Below are positions 52,977-64,000 of a DNA stretch of 64,000 bases, piece after piece; position 1 is the stretch's first letter, and every line of letters starts with the position of its first letter. This stretch comes from Bryoerythrophyllum caledonicum (Eukaryota; Streptophyta; Bryopsida; Pottiales; Pottiaceae): positions 62,001 to 126,000 of the forward strand of contig OZ020526.1 in the NCBI GenBank assembly GCA_963971425.1. Direction: 5' to 3'. The notes beneath the pieces were generated by a model that saw nothing but the letters and a program-made list of their open reading frames with translations, did not search any database and was not told the DNA's origin. A program made the position numbers and the translations under genes.

Positions 52977-53431
52977 AGGAGGTTAATGAAGCCTATAGTA
53001 TGTTGCTCGGAAGACCATGGCTGATAGATGCCAAAGTCCAGCACAATTGGGGCAACAACCTGGTGACAATTGGAGGAGGCGGCACAGTGAAAACCATTCC
53101 GGTGCATCAGCGCACAGGTCCCAGACCGAAGCTCCCGGAAGTTGTGGTCGCCTATAGCTTTGAGGTTGGACTCACCGAGGAGGAGGAGTCTAGGTGGTTG
53201 GAAACAGAATCAGACATTTTGGTCGTTGGAACAGTCACGCTATCCAGTTTCGGCCCAAGTCTAGATTCGAACTTGCTCCCAGACACTCCCACGTTAAAGG
53301 AGATGGTGACAGACCCACAGGCCTCTTCCGAGGGCCAGACGAGTAAAGATGCCACGTACCCGGATCACTTCTACACATTCACGGAAGGTGACATTGATGT
53401 AGACGAAACTCCAGCAAGGTCCAGAACATGA
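52977..53431 (+). pseudogene. Element A copy 2 protease C-terminus and linker
   Basis: This resumes the protease after the LTR with the VNEAYSMLLGRPWL stretch and ends in TGA overlapping the RT ATG as ATGA (53428-53431). Same as 8412-8866 in copy 1. The first codons of the open frame (from 52931) lie in the LTR and are not native. Confidence 0.75.
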
Positions 53432-54984
53432 AGGTGGCGGCCTGGACACTTCCCGAGTTAGAACAACTACGGAAGGTCAATGTTGGGACAAAGGAGGACC
53501 CACAGTATTTAATGATTAATGCTGATCTGGATCCGGAACTGGCAGCACAAGCAGAGACACTCCTTCGGGAGTATAAGGATGTCTATGCCTGGACGTACAA
53601 GGATTTGAAGGGAATTCCCCCTTCAATAGCCCAACACAGGATTGAGCTGGACAAGGATATTCCTCCAGCACATCAAGCCAGATACCGGATGAATCCTAAC
53701 TATGCCAGCATTGTCAAGCGTAATCTGGACAAATTACTACAGGCTGGATTCATCACACCTGTGGAAGATGCCACATGGCTATCACCAATAGTCATAGTGC
53801 CGAAGAAGAATGGGAAATTGCGTATCTGTGTAGACTTTCGGAAGTTGAATGCGGCAACCAAGAAAGATCCATATCCGTTGCCTTTTACAGAGGAAGTGCC
53901 AGATACTGTCGCAGGACATGAGATGTACTTCTTCCCCAATCTGGACGAATATTCTGGATACCATCAGATCTAGATTGCCCCGGAGGATAGATACAAAACA
54001 ACATTTGTTACAGATTGGGGAGCTTTCGTCTGGATAGTGATGCCATTCGGACTCAAGAATTCTCCACCCACATACCGGAGAGCGGTAAACCGAGCTTTTC
54101 GGGAGTATATTGACGACTTCATGAAGCTATTTCTGGACGATTTCAGCGTCTATAGTGATATTTTCACTCACTTGGAGAAACTTCGGTTGTGCTTTATCAA
54201 GTGTCGGGAGTACGGCATTAGTCTGAACTCGGACAAGTGTGCACTATTGGTGTACTCTGGAATCATATTGGGCCATGTCGTATCTAGGGAAGGCAAATTT
54301 CCAGACCCGAAGAAAATTGAGGTCATTGCCAACATGCCAAGACCGACAAAACCTGGAGATGTCCAAGTGTTTAACGGCTTTGCCCAGTTCAACAGGTGCT
54401 ATATCCGGTCTTATGCGCACATCATGGAGCCTATTACCAAGCTCATGCGCAAAGCCGAGGAATTCATCTGGACTGAACAATGCGCGAAAGCTTGGCTGGA
54501 TATCAAGGAGAAGTACCAGAATGCCCCGATTCTAATTGTGCCACATTGGGATCTGGAGTTTCACCTACATACAGATGCATCAAACATCGCAGTGGGAGTT
54601 ATGTTGGCCCAGAATCCCACTGGGAAATGTGACCAGCCGATCTCCTATGCTTCTCGGCTGTTGAATTCAGTCGAGAAGAATTACACCACGACAGAACGGG
54701 AAGCTCTGGCGATGGTATACGCTCTGAACAAGTACAGACACTATTTGTTGGGCAATAAAATTATCTTTTATGTGGATCATATGGCTTTAGTGTACCTGGT
54801 CAATAAATCGCAGGTATCCGGTAGAATTGCACGATGGCTCTTGTTGTTTCAAGAGTACGACTTCACGGTGGTTTATAAACCAGGCAAGACTCATGGCATA
54901 GCAGATGCGTTGTCCAGACTACCCAATGGGAACCACCCACTGGCGTTGAGGATCAGACTGGAGATGCCGGCCTGTTTTACGTGA
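53428..54984 (+). pseudogene. Element A copy 2 reverse transcriptase-RNase H
   Basis: Counterpart of 6859-8415 with the same TAG (53971-53973) and the same frame loss after RNase H (stop 54982-54984). It has the FLDDFSV active site and the TDAS RNase H motif. The 315-residue part differs from copy 1 at two residues near MPFG (L for F, S for A). Neither copy can give a complete polymerase without suppression of the stop. Confidence 0.88.
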
Positions 54985-55106
54985 ACCCAGAGTGGTTACA
55001 AGATGTGACGGCCTACCTCCGTACTGGACATTTACGTCCAGAATTGACCAAGGATGAACAACGAAAGCTCATCCTCAAATCATTGCCGTTTACCCTCATA
55101 TCTTGA

Positions 55107-56173
55107 GTGCTGCACAAGCGGGGGCAGGATTTGGTTATCCGTCGAGTACTGGACCCGGTCCAGGCAGAACTGGTCATGCGGGAGCTACATGCTGGAGTTG
55201 GAGGCGGCCATTTTTTGCAAGATATTACAGCCCGGAAAATTCTGGATGCTGGATATTGGTGGCCAGCCCTGCACAAGGACGTATCTGAATATTGTCGGGC
55301 TTGTGACAAATGTCAACGTGTGGGAGGGATGGCCAACACTGGACTAGCCCAACTAGTTACCAGCATGCCAGCGGAGCCCTTTATGAAGTGGGGTCTGGAC
55401 TTTATTGGGCCCATTAAACCCATGGCATCCAGAACTGGGTGTCGGTACATTCTGGTGGCAACGGATTATGCCACCAAGTGGGTCAGACTCGGGCTCTGAA
55501 AACAAACTCTGTTGCTGTCACTGCAAGGTTTCTGTATGAACAGATACTAACCAGGTACGCGTGTCCCTTGACACTTATCAGTGACCAAGGTTCCCACTTT
55601 ATCAATGAGGCAATAGAGTATATGGTGGACCATTTTCTACTCCAGCACCGGACTTCTACAACATACTATCCACAGGGAAATGGTCAAGCGGAATCTACCA
55701 ACAAGGTGATTGGTCATCTCCTCACAAAGTTGGTGAATGAGAAGCGCACGGACTGGGATGAACATCTCCATACTGTGATGTTTTCCTACCGAACAGCATA
55801 CAAGGTATCAATTGGACATACACCATTCCAATTGGTATATGGATTACATCGATTGATGCCAACGGAGAATCTGATTCCGACTCGGACATCGGAAGGTTCT
55901 CTGGACTATACGTCTACACTTGTCTTGACAGCTCAAATTGCAGATCTGGAACATGTGGACACATACTGAACAGTGGCCGAGGAGCAGGTTGGCAAACGGC
56001 AGTGGGACCGAGCACTGTGGAGTCAGCAACATTACAAGCAGAAGGACTTCCAGGTTGGAGATCATGTTTTATGGTATCCAAAGGGCCATAGGAGCACGCG
56101 GGCAAATTCAAGAGTCGGTGGTTTGGACCTTACCGGATCCAGTACAGGTTACAGAATAATACCGCCCTTCTAG
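55107..56173 (+). pseudogene. Element A copy 2 integrase, frameshifted
   Basis: Three frames as in copy 1: 55107-55499 (zinc-binding region and first Asp), 55439-55969 (second Asp and Glu), and 55973-56173 (C-terminal part with DFQVGDHVLWYPKG). An in-frame TGA at 55104-55106 precedes it. The lesions are at the same places as in copy 1. A few residues differ, for example K for R in the zinc region. Confidence 0.85.
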
Positions 56174-56265
56174 TGAAGGTGGACAATTTCGACCCCAACC
56201 CGATACTGGTCAACAATAACAAACTCAAGTCTTATCGGTTCTATGAGAAAGACTAGTCACTCCTA

Positions 56266-57093
56266 GTGCTTCCCGGTGACTCAATCCAAGGATGGATTGT
56301 GCAACAAAAGGGGGATAGAGGTCCGGAAGACCAAGTGCAGGTCACTTCAACTTTTTTGGGAAGTTCAGATGCTACAACAACTCTAGCAAGAGAAAATCAG
56401 ACAGCGCAAATGACCCACGAAGTCAATCTGGAGTTGTCTGGACATGGTGGTCCAGAGAATATGTCAACACCTGTACACAGACTTGTACAGCCTAGAAGTC
56501 CAGGGGAGCGCTTGACTGTTCAAGGGATGGAGATAAACCGTGAAGGACTTGGAGGTCTAGAGTTTAAAGAGGGAGGAGAATGCGAAATAGTGGCCCTGGA
56601 GAATCCGAGCAAATTGCAAAGTCTAGTGTTTACCTCAACATTGGCAATATACAACCAACTGGACATCCACACACCAGAAAGTCAACAGAAGGAGAAAGGC
56701 AACTCCAAAAGAAACTAGCAGCAACAGGAGGAGGAAGAATGGAGACGGGAGATTGAGCAGAAACGGTGGGGGCTGATGTTAGGATGCAACATGGTGACCA
56801 TTGTGGAGAAAGAAACTGGCCAAGGAAGTAAGGAAAACCCCAGTTCCAGCATGCAGCCTACCAGTAAGGTACAACCTCTATGTGAGATGAATTTCTCATT
56901 CCAAGGAGAAGAAGGGAGTAAAATAGAGCAAACTGTGTCTGGAGTAGATGAAATTTACTCTGAAGAATTTTCGTTTCATCTGGACATATACAAAACTGAG
57001 GAACTGTGCGAGCAAGATTCAGATTTATCCAGATTGAAGGGGAATGGCTTGACAACGAACGATTTCCTCGAAAAGGACAATTTTTTTGGATGA
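56266..57093 (+). pseudogene. Element A copy 2 linker ORFs
   Basis: Segments 56266-56718 (150 residues) and 56776-57093 (105 residues) correspond to 5125-5577 and 4750-5052. Hydrophilic, no known domain. Probably remnants of an ancestral frame leading into the extra ORF. Confidence 0.35.
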
Positions 57094-58765
57094 AACCGTT
57101 TTCATCTAACCGAGATGAAAACCGCCATCCCGTAACAAGGACATCCAGCACAAATGATAGATATCAGCACGGACAAACTCTGTGTATGATGGATGAAGAA
57201 CTGTGGATGAAAAGAATATCATCCAGATTGGAGGACAGTCACCCAGGTAGGAGGCAGGAAGATCCGGCAAGCAGCTACTGGGTAAGGAGACAAGCCGAGG
57301 GAAGCGAAGAGAAGGAGACGAGAGAGCAGAGGGTGGAGTCAAGAGAGCGGTGGGTGGAGTCGAGTGAGAAGGGAGTTAGGAGTGCTGAGGGTACGGAGAG
57401 TACTATACAAGAGAGAGAAAAAGCTAGGGTTTTGAAAGTAGTAAGAGCGCAGCAACTCCAGCGAGCGCCATCGCAGCAGCAGATACCCCCTTTTCTGAGC
57501 CACCGGACTCGATCAGTGAAGTTCCAGGCACCACCACGAGTCCAGGTGCCAACAGTTGCGAAAACAACAAAGGAAGCACCGGCAGCGGCGCATCGAGGAC
57601 TAGGAGAGCGAGCCGAAGGAGACGTGACGGAATTTGGAGGCAAGAATAGGGTTCCGAGGTACAATGGGAAGCGACCTTGGCAGTACGCAGCGGAGCGGGT
57701 AACCGGGGAGACACCCACGAAAACTAGTGCCGGCGCATCAAGAGCCGTTATCGAGGAGGCAGCCAAACCCTTGAACGACGTAGGAGAATTCGGGAAGGAG
57801 AGCGTAGCGACCAGGGAGGCAAAGAAGGCACGAAGAGAGACCGCGATCGCCCAGCTGCTGAAAACAAGAGTGGACCAGGAAGAAACAGCGGGGATTTCAG
57901 CAAAGAACAAAACCGACACCAACTGCGCCGCCACAGCCACGTGCACGAAGGCAAAGGAGACAATCCCAAAAGAAGCAGCAGGTGCCGCGATAGGGCGAGT
58001 ACGAAAAGCAGTCAAGGTCCAGAGTCATCCAAGCCGACAGGAGAAATCGAAAGGGGAGAGCAAGGCGGGAGAGGGCAAGGATAGGTGGAAACACTTGCAC
58101 ATCACTACACCAACTACGGATAAAGGTCAGACTGCTGGAATAGTGGAAGCTTTGGTGAGTTTGCAAAATCGTCACCAATTAGATAAGGAAACTAGAAAAA
58201 TTAAAAGAAAATAAAACTAGGGTTAGAAGAGTCTAAAACTGGAGAGTGGTGGAACCTGGAAACGAGTTTAAGGATATCTCCTCTTTCTGGAATTGTTGTT
58301 CCAAGGTTTGAATCTACAAGTCGTAGTTCTGGAGCTGTTAATAGTGGAAAAGTCCAGAGCCTGGATTCGAGAATGGTAGGAGGAACTTCTACACCTGAAG
58401 GACTCGGGCATTCCATTCGAGAGATTATGTCATCCGCTATCACCACCGATGTACCAGCCAGCGTTCTAGGGATATCAGCTCCGGGTCCAGTGCCACATCC
58501 AGAGTCCAGGACATCCCTGATGACTCCCCCGGGTAGAGGTGCCCCTCTGGAGTTGAGAACTGTTCCAGGAGAAGATCCAAACCATCCGGAGTTTCCATTT
58601 CCAGCTGGACTTTCTGGAGTGGTGTTGAAGCCTACAGGGAGCACTGGACTACCTGCCAGTATTTCGGGAGTTGCGAACGCCGGAGAAGTTGTTCCTGTTC
58701 GGCGGAAGGTGACACAACAGGATGCTAGAGTTCCCAGACGGCTGCAAATTCCCCGACAGGTAAAC
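57006..58765 (+). pseudogene. Element A copy 2 extra ORF, truncated by element C
   Basis: The first 402 codons (57006-58214) match the Lys/Glu-rich N-terminal part of 2534-4837. They end at a TAA in an A-rich run that is private to this copy, since copy 1 reads through the same place. The following part (58373-58765) continues the Pro/Ser-rich linker. Element C is inserted just before the plant-transposon-protein-like domain, so that domain is absent from the window on this side. Confidence 0.6.
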
Positions 58766-60498
58766 TGTGAGCGCTCAGAAGCGCCACAATGTTAGTTAGT
58801 GATTAGTTAGTGGAAAACTGTCTTGTTTATTTCAATTAGTAGTTAGATCAGTAGTTAGTAGCGCCTTCTAGTGTGTTATTAGTAAAGGTTAGTTAACTGG
58901 ACTCCACGTAGCCTTAAATTAGTGTGGAGGGCAAAATTAGAGTTATTAATAGGAAATTAGACTTGCGAAAAGCAAAAGAGACATAGAAACCCATTAGTGA
59001 ATTAGAATTAGTATGTTGTTCTAGGTAATTCAAGTTAGTAGTTTAGTATTTAATTCAGTTAGTGGAAAAGTTATATTAGAACCTCAATTGTATGGTACTT
59101 ATGTTATTGTGAAAAGAGAAAAAATAGAAGATAAGAAAAAGAAAAAAGAAAAAAACTAGTAGCAAGTAGATTTAACGATTAAAGTAAACTACTTGGTTTC
59201 TAATGATCTAGAACTCGGATTTGGACTTGTGAATAATCAATCTTGGGATTAAAGTGTGTTTTGAACACATTGGTGGTGTTAGTTTTGCTCAAATCCTATT
59301 AGTTTGGTAGATATAGGCATGTTCAGCCCTAAAATCGAGTTTAGGGCTTTGGTGATCGTGGGCCCTTGATCTTGATTAGGGATTGTTAGATTCAAGGGTA
59401 GGGATGTGGCCGCCACCCTTGGGCCTCCTCCCACTTGGATAAGAGGCGTGGGTGGCCACTCTCCCTCTCTCTTTTTTTTGCCTTGGGCGAAGCTATGCCA
59501 AAACTTCTTCTATTTTCCCTCTTATTTTTTAGGCTGCGATTAATCTTGTTTAGCTAAATAGATACTTAGAGTTAGGACTTGATATTTTAGCAGTAGTTAG
59601 ATCTTATTGTTAGCTTTCGAGAGGTACTAAGCACGCTCCATTTGGAGCAGTGACAAAGGAGTTATAGGATAATTTGTAGAAAGAGGTCTGCTGCCTTGGC
59701 AGAATTAGAGCATCAACTTTGGAGGGCCATTGCCGGCGGACCACGACGACTTTGGAGTCTATTTTTTCAGGAAATGTAGCCCTTAAAGTTGGCTTTTTGT
59801 GGACATCCAGCACGCTCAAATCCGAGCACAGAGGACTGAGTTACAGCGGTTTTGGTGTCCGGGGTGCTGCTGCTAGCTTGATTCGGTTCACCAACTTTGA
59901 CGGACCTCTGCGAGCGAACGACAACGATTCTGGAGCTGAAAATTGGCACGCTTGTAGATCTTCAAGTCAGGATTCTAGGGACTCTAAGTTCGCTTACATC
60001 CGATCAGCGACGACAAAGTTATAGGGATTCTAGCGACAAGGGGTGTGCTGCCTTGATCGGAGCACGTTTTTTCATGCATTTTTATTCTCCTTGAATGTTC
60101 ATCGTGTATTTTTGACTTCTTACTTCTACCCTTGAGTTTCATTGTTTATTTATTTACTTCCATATCAAGTTACTTATACTTTACCTTGTATGGTTAAAGT
60201 CTTTAACCTTAACCTCATCTAATGAAATTCATCCATTAGGTTTTAGGGATCATCCATTAGGTTTAGGGGTTTCATCCATTAGGTTTTAGGGATCATCCAT
60301 TAGGTTTTAGGGTTTCATCCATTAGGTTTAAGGGATCATCCATTAGGTTTTAGGGTTTCATCCATTAGGTTTTAGGGTTTCATCCATTAGGTGTTAGGAT
60401 TTCATCCATTAGGTTTTAGGGTTCCATCCATTAGGTTTAGGGTTTCATCCATGCAATTTAGGTTGGATGAAATTAGATAGGGTTAATTTTGGTTCACA
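58766..60498 (+). repeat. 5' LTR of element C
   Basis: It begins TGTGAGCGCT exactly where homology to copy 1 ends, and ends GGTTCACA three bases before the primer-binding site, giving TGTGA/TCACA terminal inverted repeats. Length is 1733 bp. It contains AGTTAGT-rich sequence at its start and the 22-bp telomere-like array near its end. No second copy is in the window, so the boundaries rest on the junction and the primer-binding site. Confidence 0.8.
60222..60460. repeat. 22-bp telomere-like tandem repeat in element C LTR
   Basis: About eleven imperfect copies of a 20-22-bp unit, CATCCATTAGGTTTTAGGGT or a variant, most with a TTTAGGG-like word. It lies within 300 bp of the LTR 3' end. Confidence 0.88.
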
Positions 60499-60501
60499 TA
60501 A

Positions 60502-60521
60502 TGGTGCGTCTGCCGGGAGTC
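60502..60521 (+). other. Primer-binding site of element C
   Basis: The 20 bases TGGTGCGTCTGCCGGGAGTC follow the LTR after a TAA spacer. The complement ends in GCA plus CCA and contains CTCCCGG, as expected for a tRNA T arm and acceptor stem. From memory it fits a plant tRNA-Gly(UCC); a tRNA search would settle this. Confidence 0.75.
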
Positions 60522-61133
60522 TAACTCTATAGGCTTTAGGATTGCTTGGAAGGTGATTTGTCTATCTCGTAGAACATTGACGTGTGGCTCACATGTAGGT
60601 GACGTACAGGTGCATGTTGGGGTCGTGTTGGAAGGAGCACTGCCCAGGTTTTATTCCTAACTAACTTTTGTTAGAACAGAAACCCTTGTGATCGAATAGG
60701 CCGGTGGTATACTAACTGCGCAGGAAGCTGGATTGCGGAAGGTACATCTTAACCTTGAATGGATATATGTGAACAATTTAGGTCAGTCTGATAGGTTGCT
60801 TGTAGTAGGTAATGCCAAGAGTGGGCTGAACTGAGAACAAGGAGTCCTGGCCGCCGAGGCAGGGCGTAGTGTCTCGCCCATTACTTGGTCAGCCCTACAC
60901 AACGTGACAGTCTCGTATGCCCAATCCAGATGAGACCTTTGGGGTTTGCCAAGCCGGAGCTTGTCATCAAGGTGTAGTCTGGATTGGGTGGCTTGCGTTC
61001 CCTACCTGTTTGAGGGTAGGCTAGGGTCTTAGTTGTCAAAAAACAAAATAAAAATAAAATATAATTAAGAAAAAATAATTAAAAGTTAAAAGGAAGTGTA
61101 GTTAAAAAGTGCACGTGGATGTGAGGCCGTTAG
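60522..61133 (+). other. Untranslated leader of element C
   Basis: About 610 bases with no supported ORF. It includes an A-rich stretch at 61040-61090 shortly before the gag ATG. The leader is where dimerisation and packaging signals would be expected; none can be recognised by eye. Confidence 0.6.
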
Positions 61134-62171
61134 ATGCAACCGCGCACCCGATCCTCTATCCCCAACCTTCTACCTGGATTAGACCATAGATCCCGGAGGC
61201 CTCGTGGAGGGACTGACCAAGACCGGAGGACTTCTGAGGATAGAGTGGGGCTAGACGAACAAGGAAGTGGTGTTGAACAGGAAGCCAGCGTATCTGCAAC
61301 ATCCCGAAAACCTGTAGGAAGAGATTTTATAGAGGAGGTAGACGTGGAGGCGTTGGACGTCATCGACCCTGGTACTCGAGGTAGTGTCCCAATTATAGAG
61401 TTAGTGGTGGATCAAGGAGCAGAAGCGATGAGCACAAGTAGTGGAAGGGACCAAGGCCCAGTGGCTAGGCTTATAAACCCTTTGGTGCAACCCAGGGGTT
61501 TACCCATAGTGTTTCCTGCAGGGTTGGCTTCACAATCGGTTCCACCCAACCTCCCCGTGTTCACAGGTTCAAGGGATGAAGACCCTTCATCACACGTGGA
61601 GAGGTTCATCGAGATTCTCACGACCTCCTTGGTTTCAGAGCCTGGCTATTATTTGGTATGGTTTCCCAATACTTTGAGAGGTAGTGCCTATGCATGGTAC
61701 CGCAACCATGCAGCCAATACCTTCGCGGATTGGAATGCACTTCAGGCGGCATTTTTGGAAGAGTTTCGGCCAGAGGTGGGCCAGAGTGCAGCCTTGACTG
61801 CCTTGTCATCAAATAGACAGGGCATGGATGAGGACATCACATCCTACATCCGTAGGTTTGAGTGGGTGGTGACCCGATTTGTGGGTACATTGTTAGACAA
61901 TGATACTCTTAAACACTTCTTCTTGCAAGGATTTACTGATGAGAAGGTCATCAGAGAGATCTTAAACTCTCAGCCAGCAAGTTTAACGGCTGCTAAGGAA
62001 GCGGCTAGGCGCGTGGAGCAAGTTAACAAGGAGCAAGAGCGGTTGTGGAGGCGTGAAGGGGAGAAGATTCCGAGTTTCATTCCTATTTATGCTCAGAATC
62101 CTGCACCACCTCATCCACCAGCTCGTGGAGGAATTCCTATATCTGTGAGATATGGGTCAAACCCGGAATAG
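61134..62171 (+). CDS. Element C gag, matrix-capsid part
   Basis: 345 residues from the ATG at 61134 to a TAG at 62169-62171. The first ~130 residues are charged and poorly structured. A retrotransposon gag capsid domain follows (about 145-300), with PVFTGSRDEDPSSHVERFIE, LRGSAYAWYRNH, TFADWNALQAAFLEEF and FFLQGFTDEKVIREIL. A basic Pro-rich stretch ends at the stop. The frame continues open beyond the TAG into nucleocapsid and protease, so the stop is either a recent mutation or a site of regulated readthrough. Confidence 0.88.
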   Translation: MQPRTRSSIPNLLPGLDHRSRRPRGGTDQDRRTSEDRVGLDEQGSGVEQEASVSATSRKPVGRDFIEEVDVEALDVIDPGTRGSVPIIELVVDQGAEAMSTSSGRDQGPVARLINPLVQPRGLPIVFPAGLASQSVPPNLPVFTGSRDEDPSSHVERFIEILTTSLVSEPGYYLVWFPNTLRGSAYAWYRNHAANTFADWNALQAAFLEEFRPEVGQSAALTALSSNRQGMDEDITSYIRRFEWVVTRFVGTLLDNDTLKHFFLQGFTDEKVIREILNSQPASLTAAKEAARRVEQVNKEQERLWRREGEKIPSFIPIYAQNPAPPHPPARGGIPISVRYGSNPE

Positions 62172-64000
62172 CCTAGACTAGTGGCACCACCCGTGGTGAC
62201 ACCAGTGCAGATTCAGACACCCATACTGGCTCTTCCAGAGCGGAACTGGACAGAAGAAATAAAGAAGGAGATCGAGGACACCCAACGCGGGTTCCATGAT
62301 CGTATGGTTCAACAGATGAACCAGATGACTGAACAGATGGCTGCATTGATGAGGAACCACAATCCTAACCCAATTCCTCCAGCCATTGAGTCAGGGAAGC
62401 ATCCATCCACTTTGTGGTGTACAAGGTGTGGCCAGGCCGGGCACACCTCACAGTTCTGCCAAGCTCATCACGTGCATTACGCACCACCTCCTCCGCCTCA
62501 ATTGTATGTGCCACCTCACAAGAGTCAAGGTTACCAAAGTGGCAGCCAAGGTTACAACAACCACGGTAGGGCTAGGAACGAGGTCCATTCCTTTTGTGGC
62601 AAGAAACACCCCCCTGGGGAGTGTTGGATTGAGAACCATGTCGTGTGTGGGAACTGTGGAGGCAACCACCCCACGCATGTGTGTAGAAGACCTGACAAGG
62701 TTATTGTGCTACCACATCCACCTGGTAACTATCCACAACAGGCTGTGGATCAACAACGGGGAGCTAGGCAGCCTCCACATCCAAATGATGTTAGGCCTCC
62801 AAACCTATACTACGATTACAATGCCAATAGGCAAACCCAGCAAGCTCCAGGTGGTTTGCAAACCAAGGCCCAATTTATTCCACTGAATCAGAACCAAGGT
62901 GGCAACCAACACTCACAAGATGTGAGATACGTGAGTCAGACCACCGAAGAAGGATATGGACCGCCACCCCTTACAACTTCTGTGGTCATTGAAAATCTGA
63001 CGCCAGAGTCCAATTTCATTACCCATTCTACTTCGAAGGGTGGTAGTTCTATGGTGGTTCCATCTTTGGCTATCATGACAAGGTCTATGGGGCCTAAACC
63101 GGAGGTCATAGAAGAGGAGGAGGATTCTTCCACCACTAATAGTCCTCCTAGATACTCCGAGATAAAGGAGGTAGCACGGAAGGCCGCCAAGGCAATCCAA
63201 GTCAAGGAGGGAGTTCCTTTGAATTTCCATCCCTTGCTAGAAGATTACCCCTTTCCAATACCAAGTCATAAACAAGATGAAGAAGCGGATGATTGGGAAG
63301 GACCCCGAGTGCCCGATTCAGAGAGGTTGCCACCTCGAGGACCCAAAAAGGTGTCATCACGCCATTCCTATGATTTGTGGGAGGACTTGAGTCGAATGAA
63401 GGCGGATATTACCATAGCCCAATTGTTGGAGTTGTCACCGGAGATCCGGAAGCTGCTCAAGACTAAGCTACCCACTAGACCTCGAAGGAAATCCAAGGTC
63501 AAGGTGGCAGCTAGGGCTCATGCACTTAACAAGGTAGCAGAGGTCAAAGCTGTGGAGGTAGAGGCAATCATTGTGGACAAGGTGTTACCACACACACTAG
63601 TGGACGGCGGTAGTAGCTTGAATATCATGCCCTTGCAAACCATGGAGAAGCTTGGGCTAAGCTTTACGGGACCATCTCCCATTGTGATTAGCATGGCTAA
63701 TCAAAGTCCTGCAAGGCCTGTAGGCCAAATCAAGGATTGTCAAGTGATGGTAGGGGGTGAAGTGTACACCTTAACAATTCACGTCATCCAGACTCACTCT
63801 TTGAAAGAGTCCTTCCCCTTGCTCTTGGGGCGACCTTGGTTGAGAGCGGCAGAGGCGGTAGTTAATTGGGGTGGGGACAAGCCTCACATATCCTTTGGTC
63901 CAACTCACAACAGAACCAAAGTAAAGATTAGAGCTTCTCAAACTCAGTTTACTATTGGATCTAGTGACTCATCGGACAATGATGTCTCTGAGGTCCCTCA
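62172..64000 (+). CDS. Element C nucleocapsid and protease (open to window end)
   Basis: Same frame as gag after the TAG, with no further stop in 609 codons up to the window end. It contains a CCHC knuckle (CTRCGQAGHTSQFC) and two further Cys/His clusters (CGKKHPPGEC and CGNCGGNHPTHVC). A long linker follows, then an aspartic protease with LVDGGSSLNIMP (D-G-G-S, Tat-type) and LLLGRPWLRAAEAVVNWGG. RT would follow outside the window. There is no obvious start codon right after the TAG, so expression should need the upstream gag start. Confidence 0.85.

Larger units (their letters stand above)
47293..58765 (+). mobile_element. Ty3/gypsy element A, copy 2 (inverted copy, 3' cut by element C)
   Basis: From 47328 onward it is a near-identical reverse complement of 3077-17264, minus the S2 insertion. 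It carries the same S1 solo LTR, the same in-frame stops and the same frameshifts as copy 1. It ends at 58765, where element C begins. The remaining extra ORF and 3' LTR would lie beyond the window. The 5' LTR is not seen. Confidence 0.9.
58766..64000 (+). mobile_element. Ty3/gypsy element C (Tat-like), 5' part
   Basis: Inserted in the extra ORF of copy 2: copy 1 continues past the matching point (3077) without interruption. It has a 5' LTR, a primer-binding site, a leader and gag-protease coding sequence on the plus strand. The window ends before RT. The 3' LTR and the second target duplication (expected to be TAAAC or similar) lie outside. Confidence 0.88.

Overview
This is a eukaryotic nuclear window from the plant lineage, built mostly from nested retrotransposons. 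It carries a SUVR-type SET-domain gene with introns, CCCTAAA (plant-type telomere) motifs, and Tat-like Ty3/gypsy elements with D-G-G-S proteases and extra ORFs. A charophyte alga such as Chara is my guess from these families; the sequence does not prove it. I saw no tRNA, rRNA, CRISPR array or prokaryotic gene.

Layout. (1) 1-25058: Ty3 element A, copy 1, minus strand. It has a partial 3' LTR at 1-706 and a 5' LTR at 24192-25058. Its gag, protease, RT-RNase H, integrase and extra-ORF segments are all broken. It is interrupted by two solo LTRs of one family (S1 at 8867-11162, S2 at 13393-16168) and by a hAT DNA transposon (17265-20079) that contains a 200-N gap. An intact 663-codon ORF runs antisense at 20385-22376. 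(2) 25059-33340: the only gene island. It holds a zinc-finger exon cut by the LTR, a SUVR-like H3K9 methyltransferase gene (+, catalytic exons 28461-29909) and, converging on it, a two-exon gene with a DDE-like domain (-, 33018-30624). (3) 33344-34320: four copies of a ~283-bp telomere-like satellite. (4) 34326-46817: a third S-family LTR, split by Ty3 element B (35486-45424, minus, 1904-bp LTRs). The pol and gag of B look like those of fungal Ty3 elements. (5) 46818-58765: element A, copy 2, plus strand, an inverted and nearly identical copy of most of copy 1. (6) 58766-64000: Tat-like Ty3 element C, inserted in copy 2 and running off the window.

How it fits together. The A copies share the same nonsense codons, frameshifts and the same captured solo LTR, so they descend from one already dead element. 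S2 and the hAT are private to copy 1, and element C is private to copy 2; each gives an empty-site comparison. S2 and S1 have perfect 5-bp target duplications. The hAT does not have matching flanks, and its gap lies inside it, so the join between 17264 and 20080 may be an ectopic recombination or a scaffolding error. The S-family LTRs share a stem-loop with AACCCTAA-type arms and a GCGGAAGCG loop, about 720-745 bp before the 3' end of each. All insertion boundaries were read by eye from terminal motifs and paralogue comparison.
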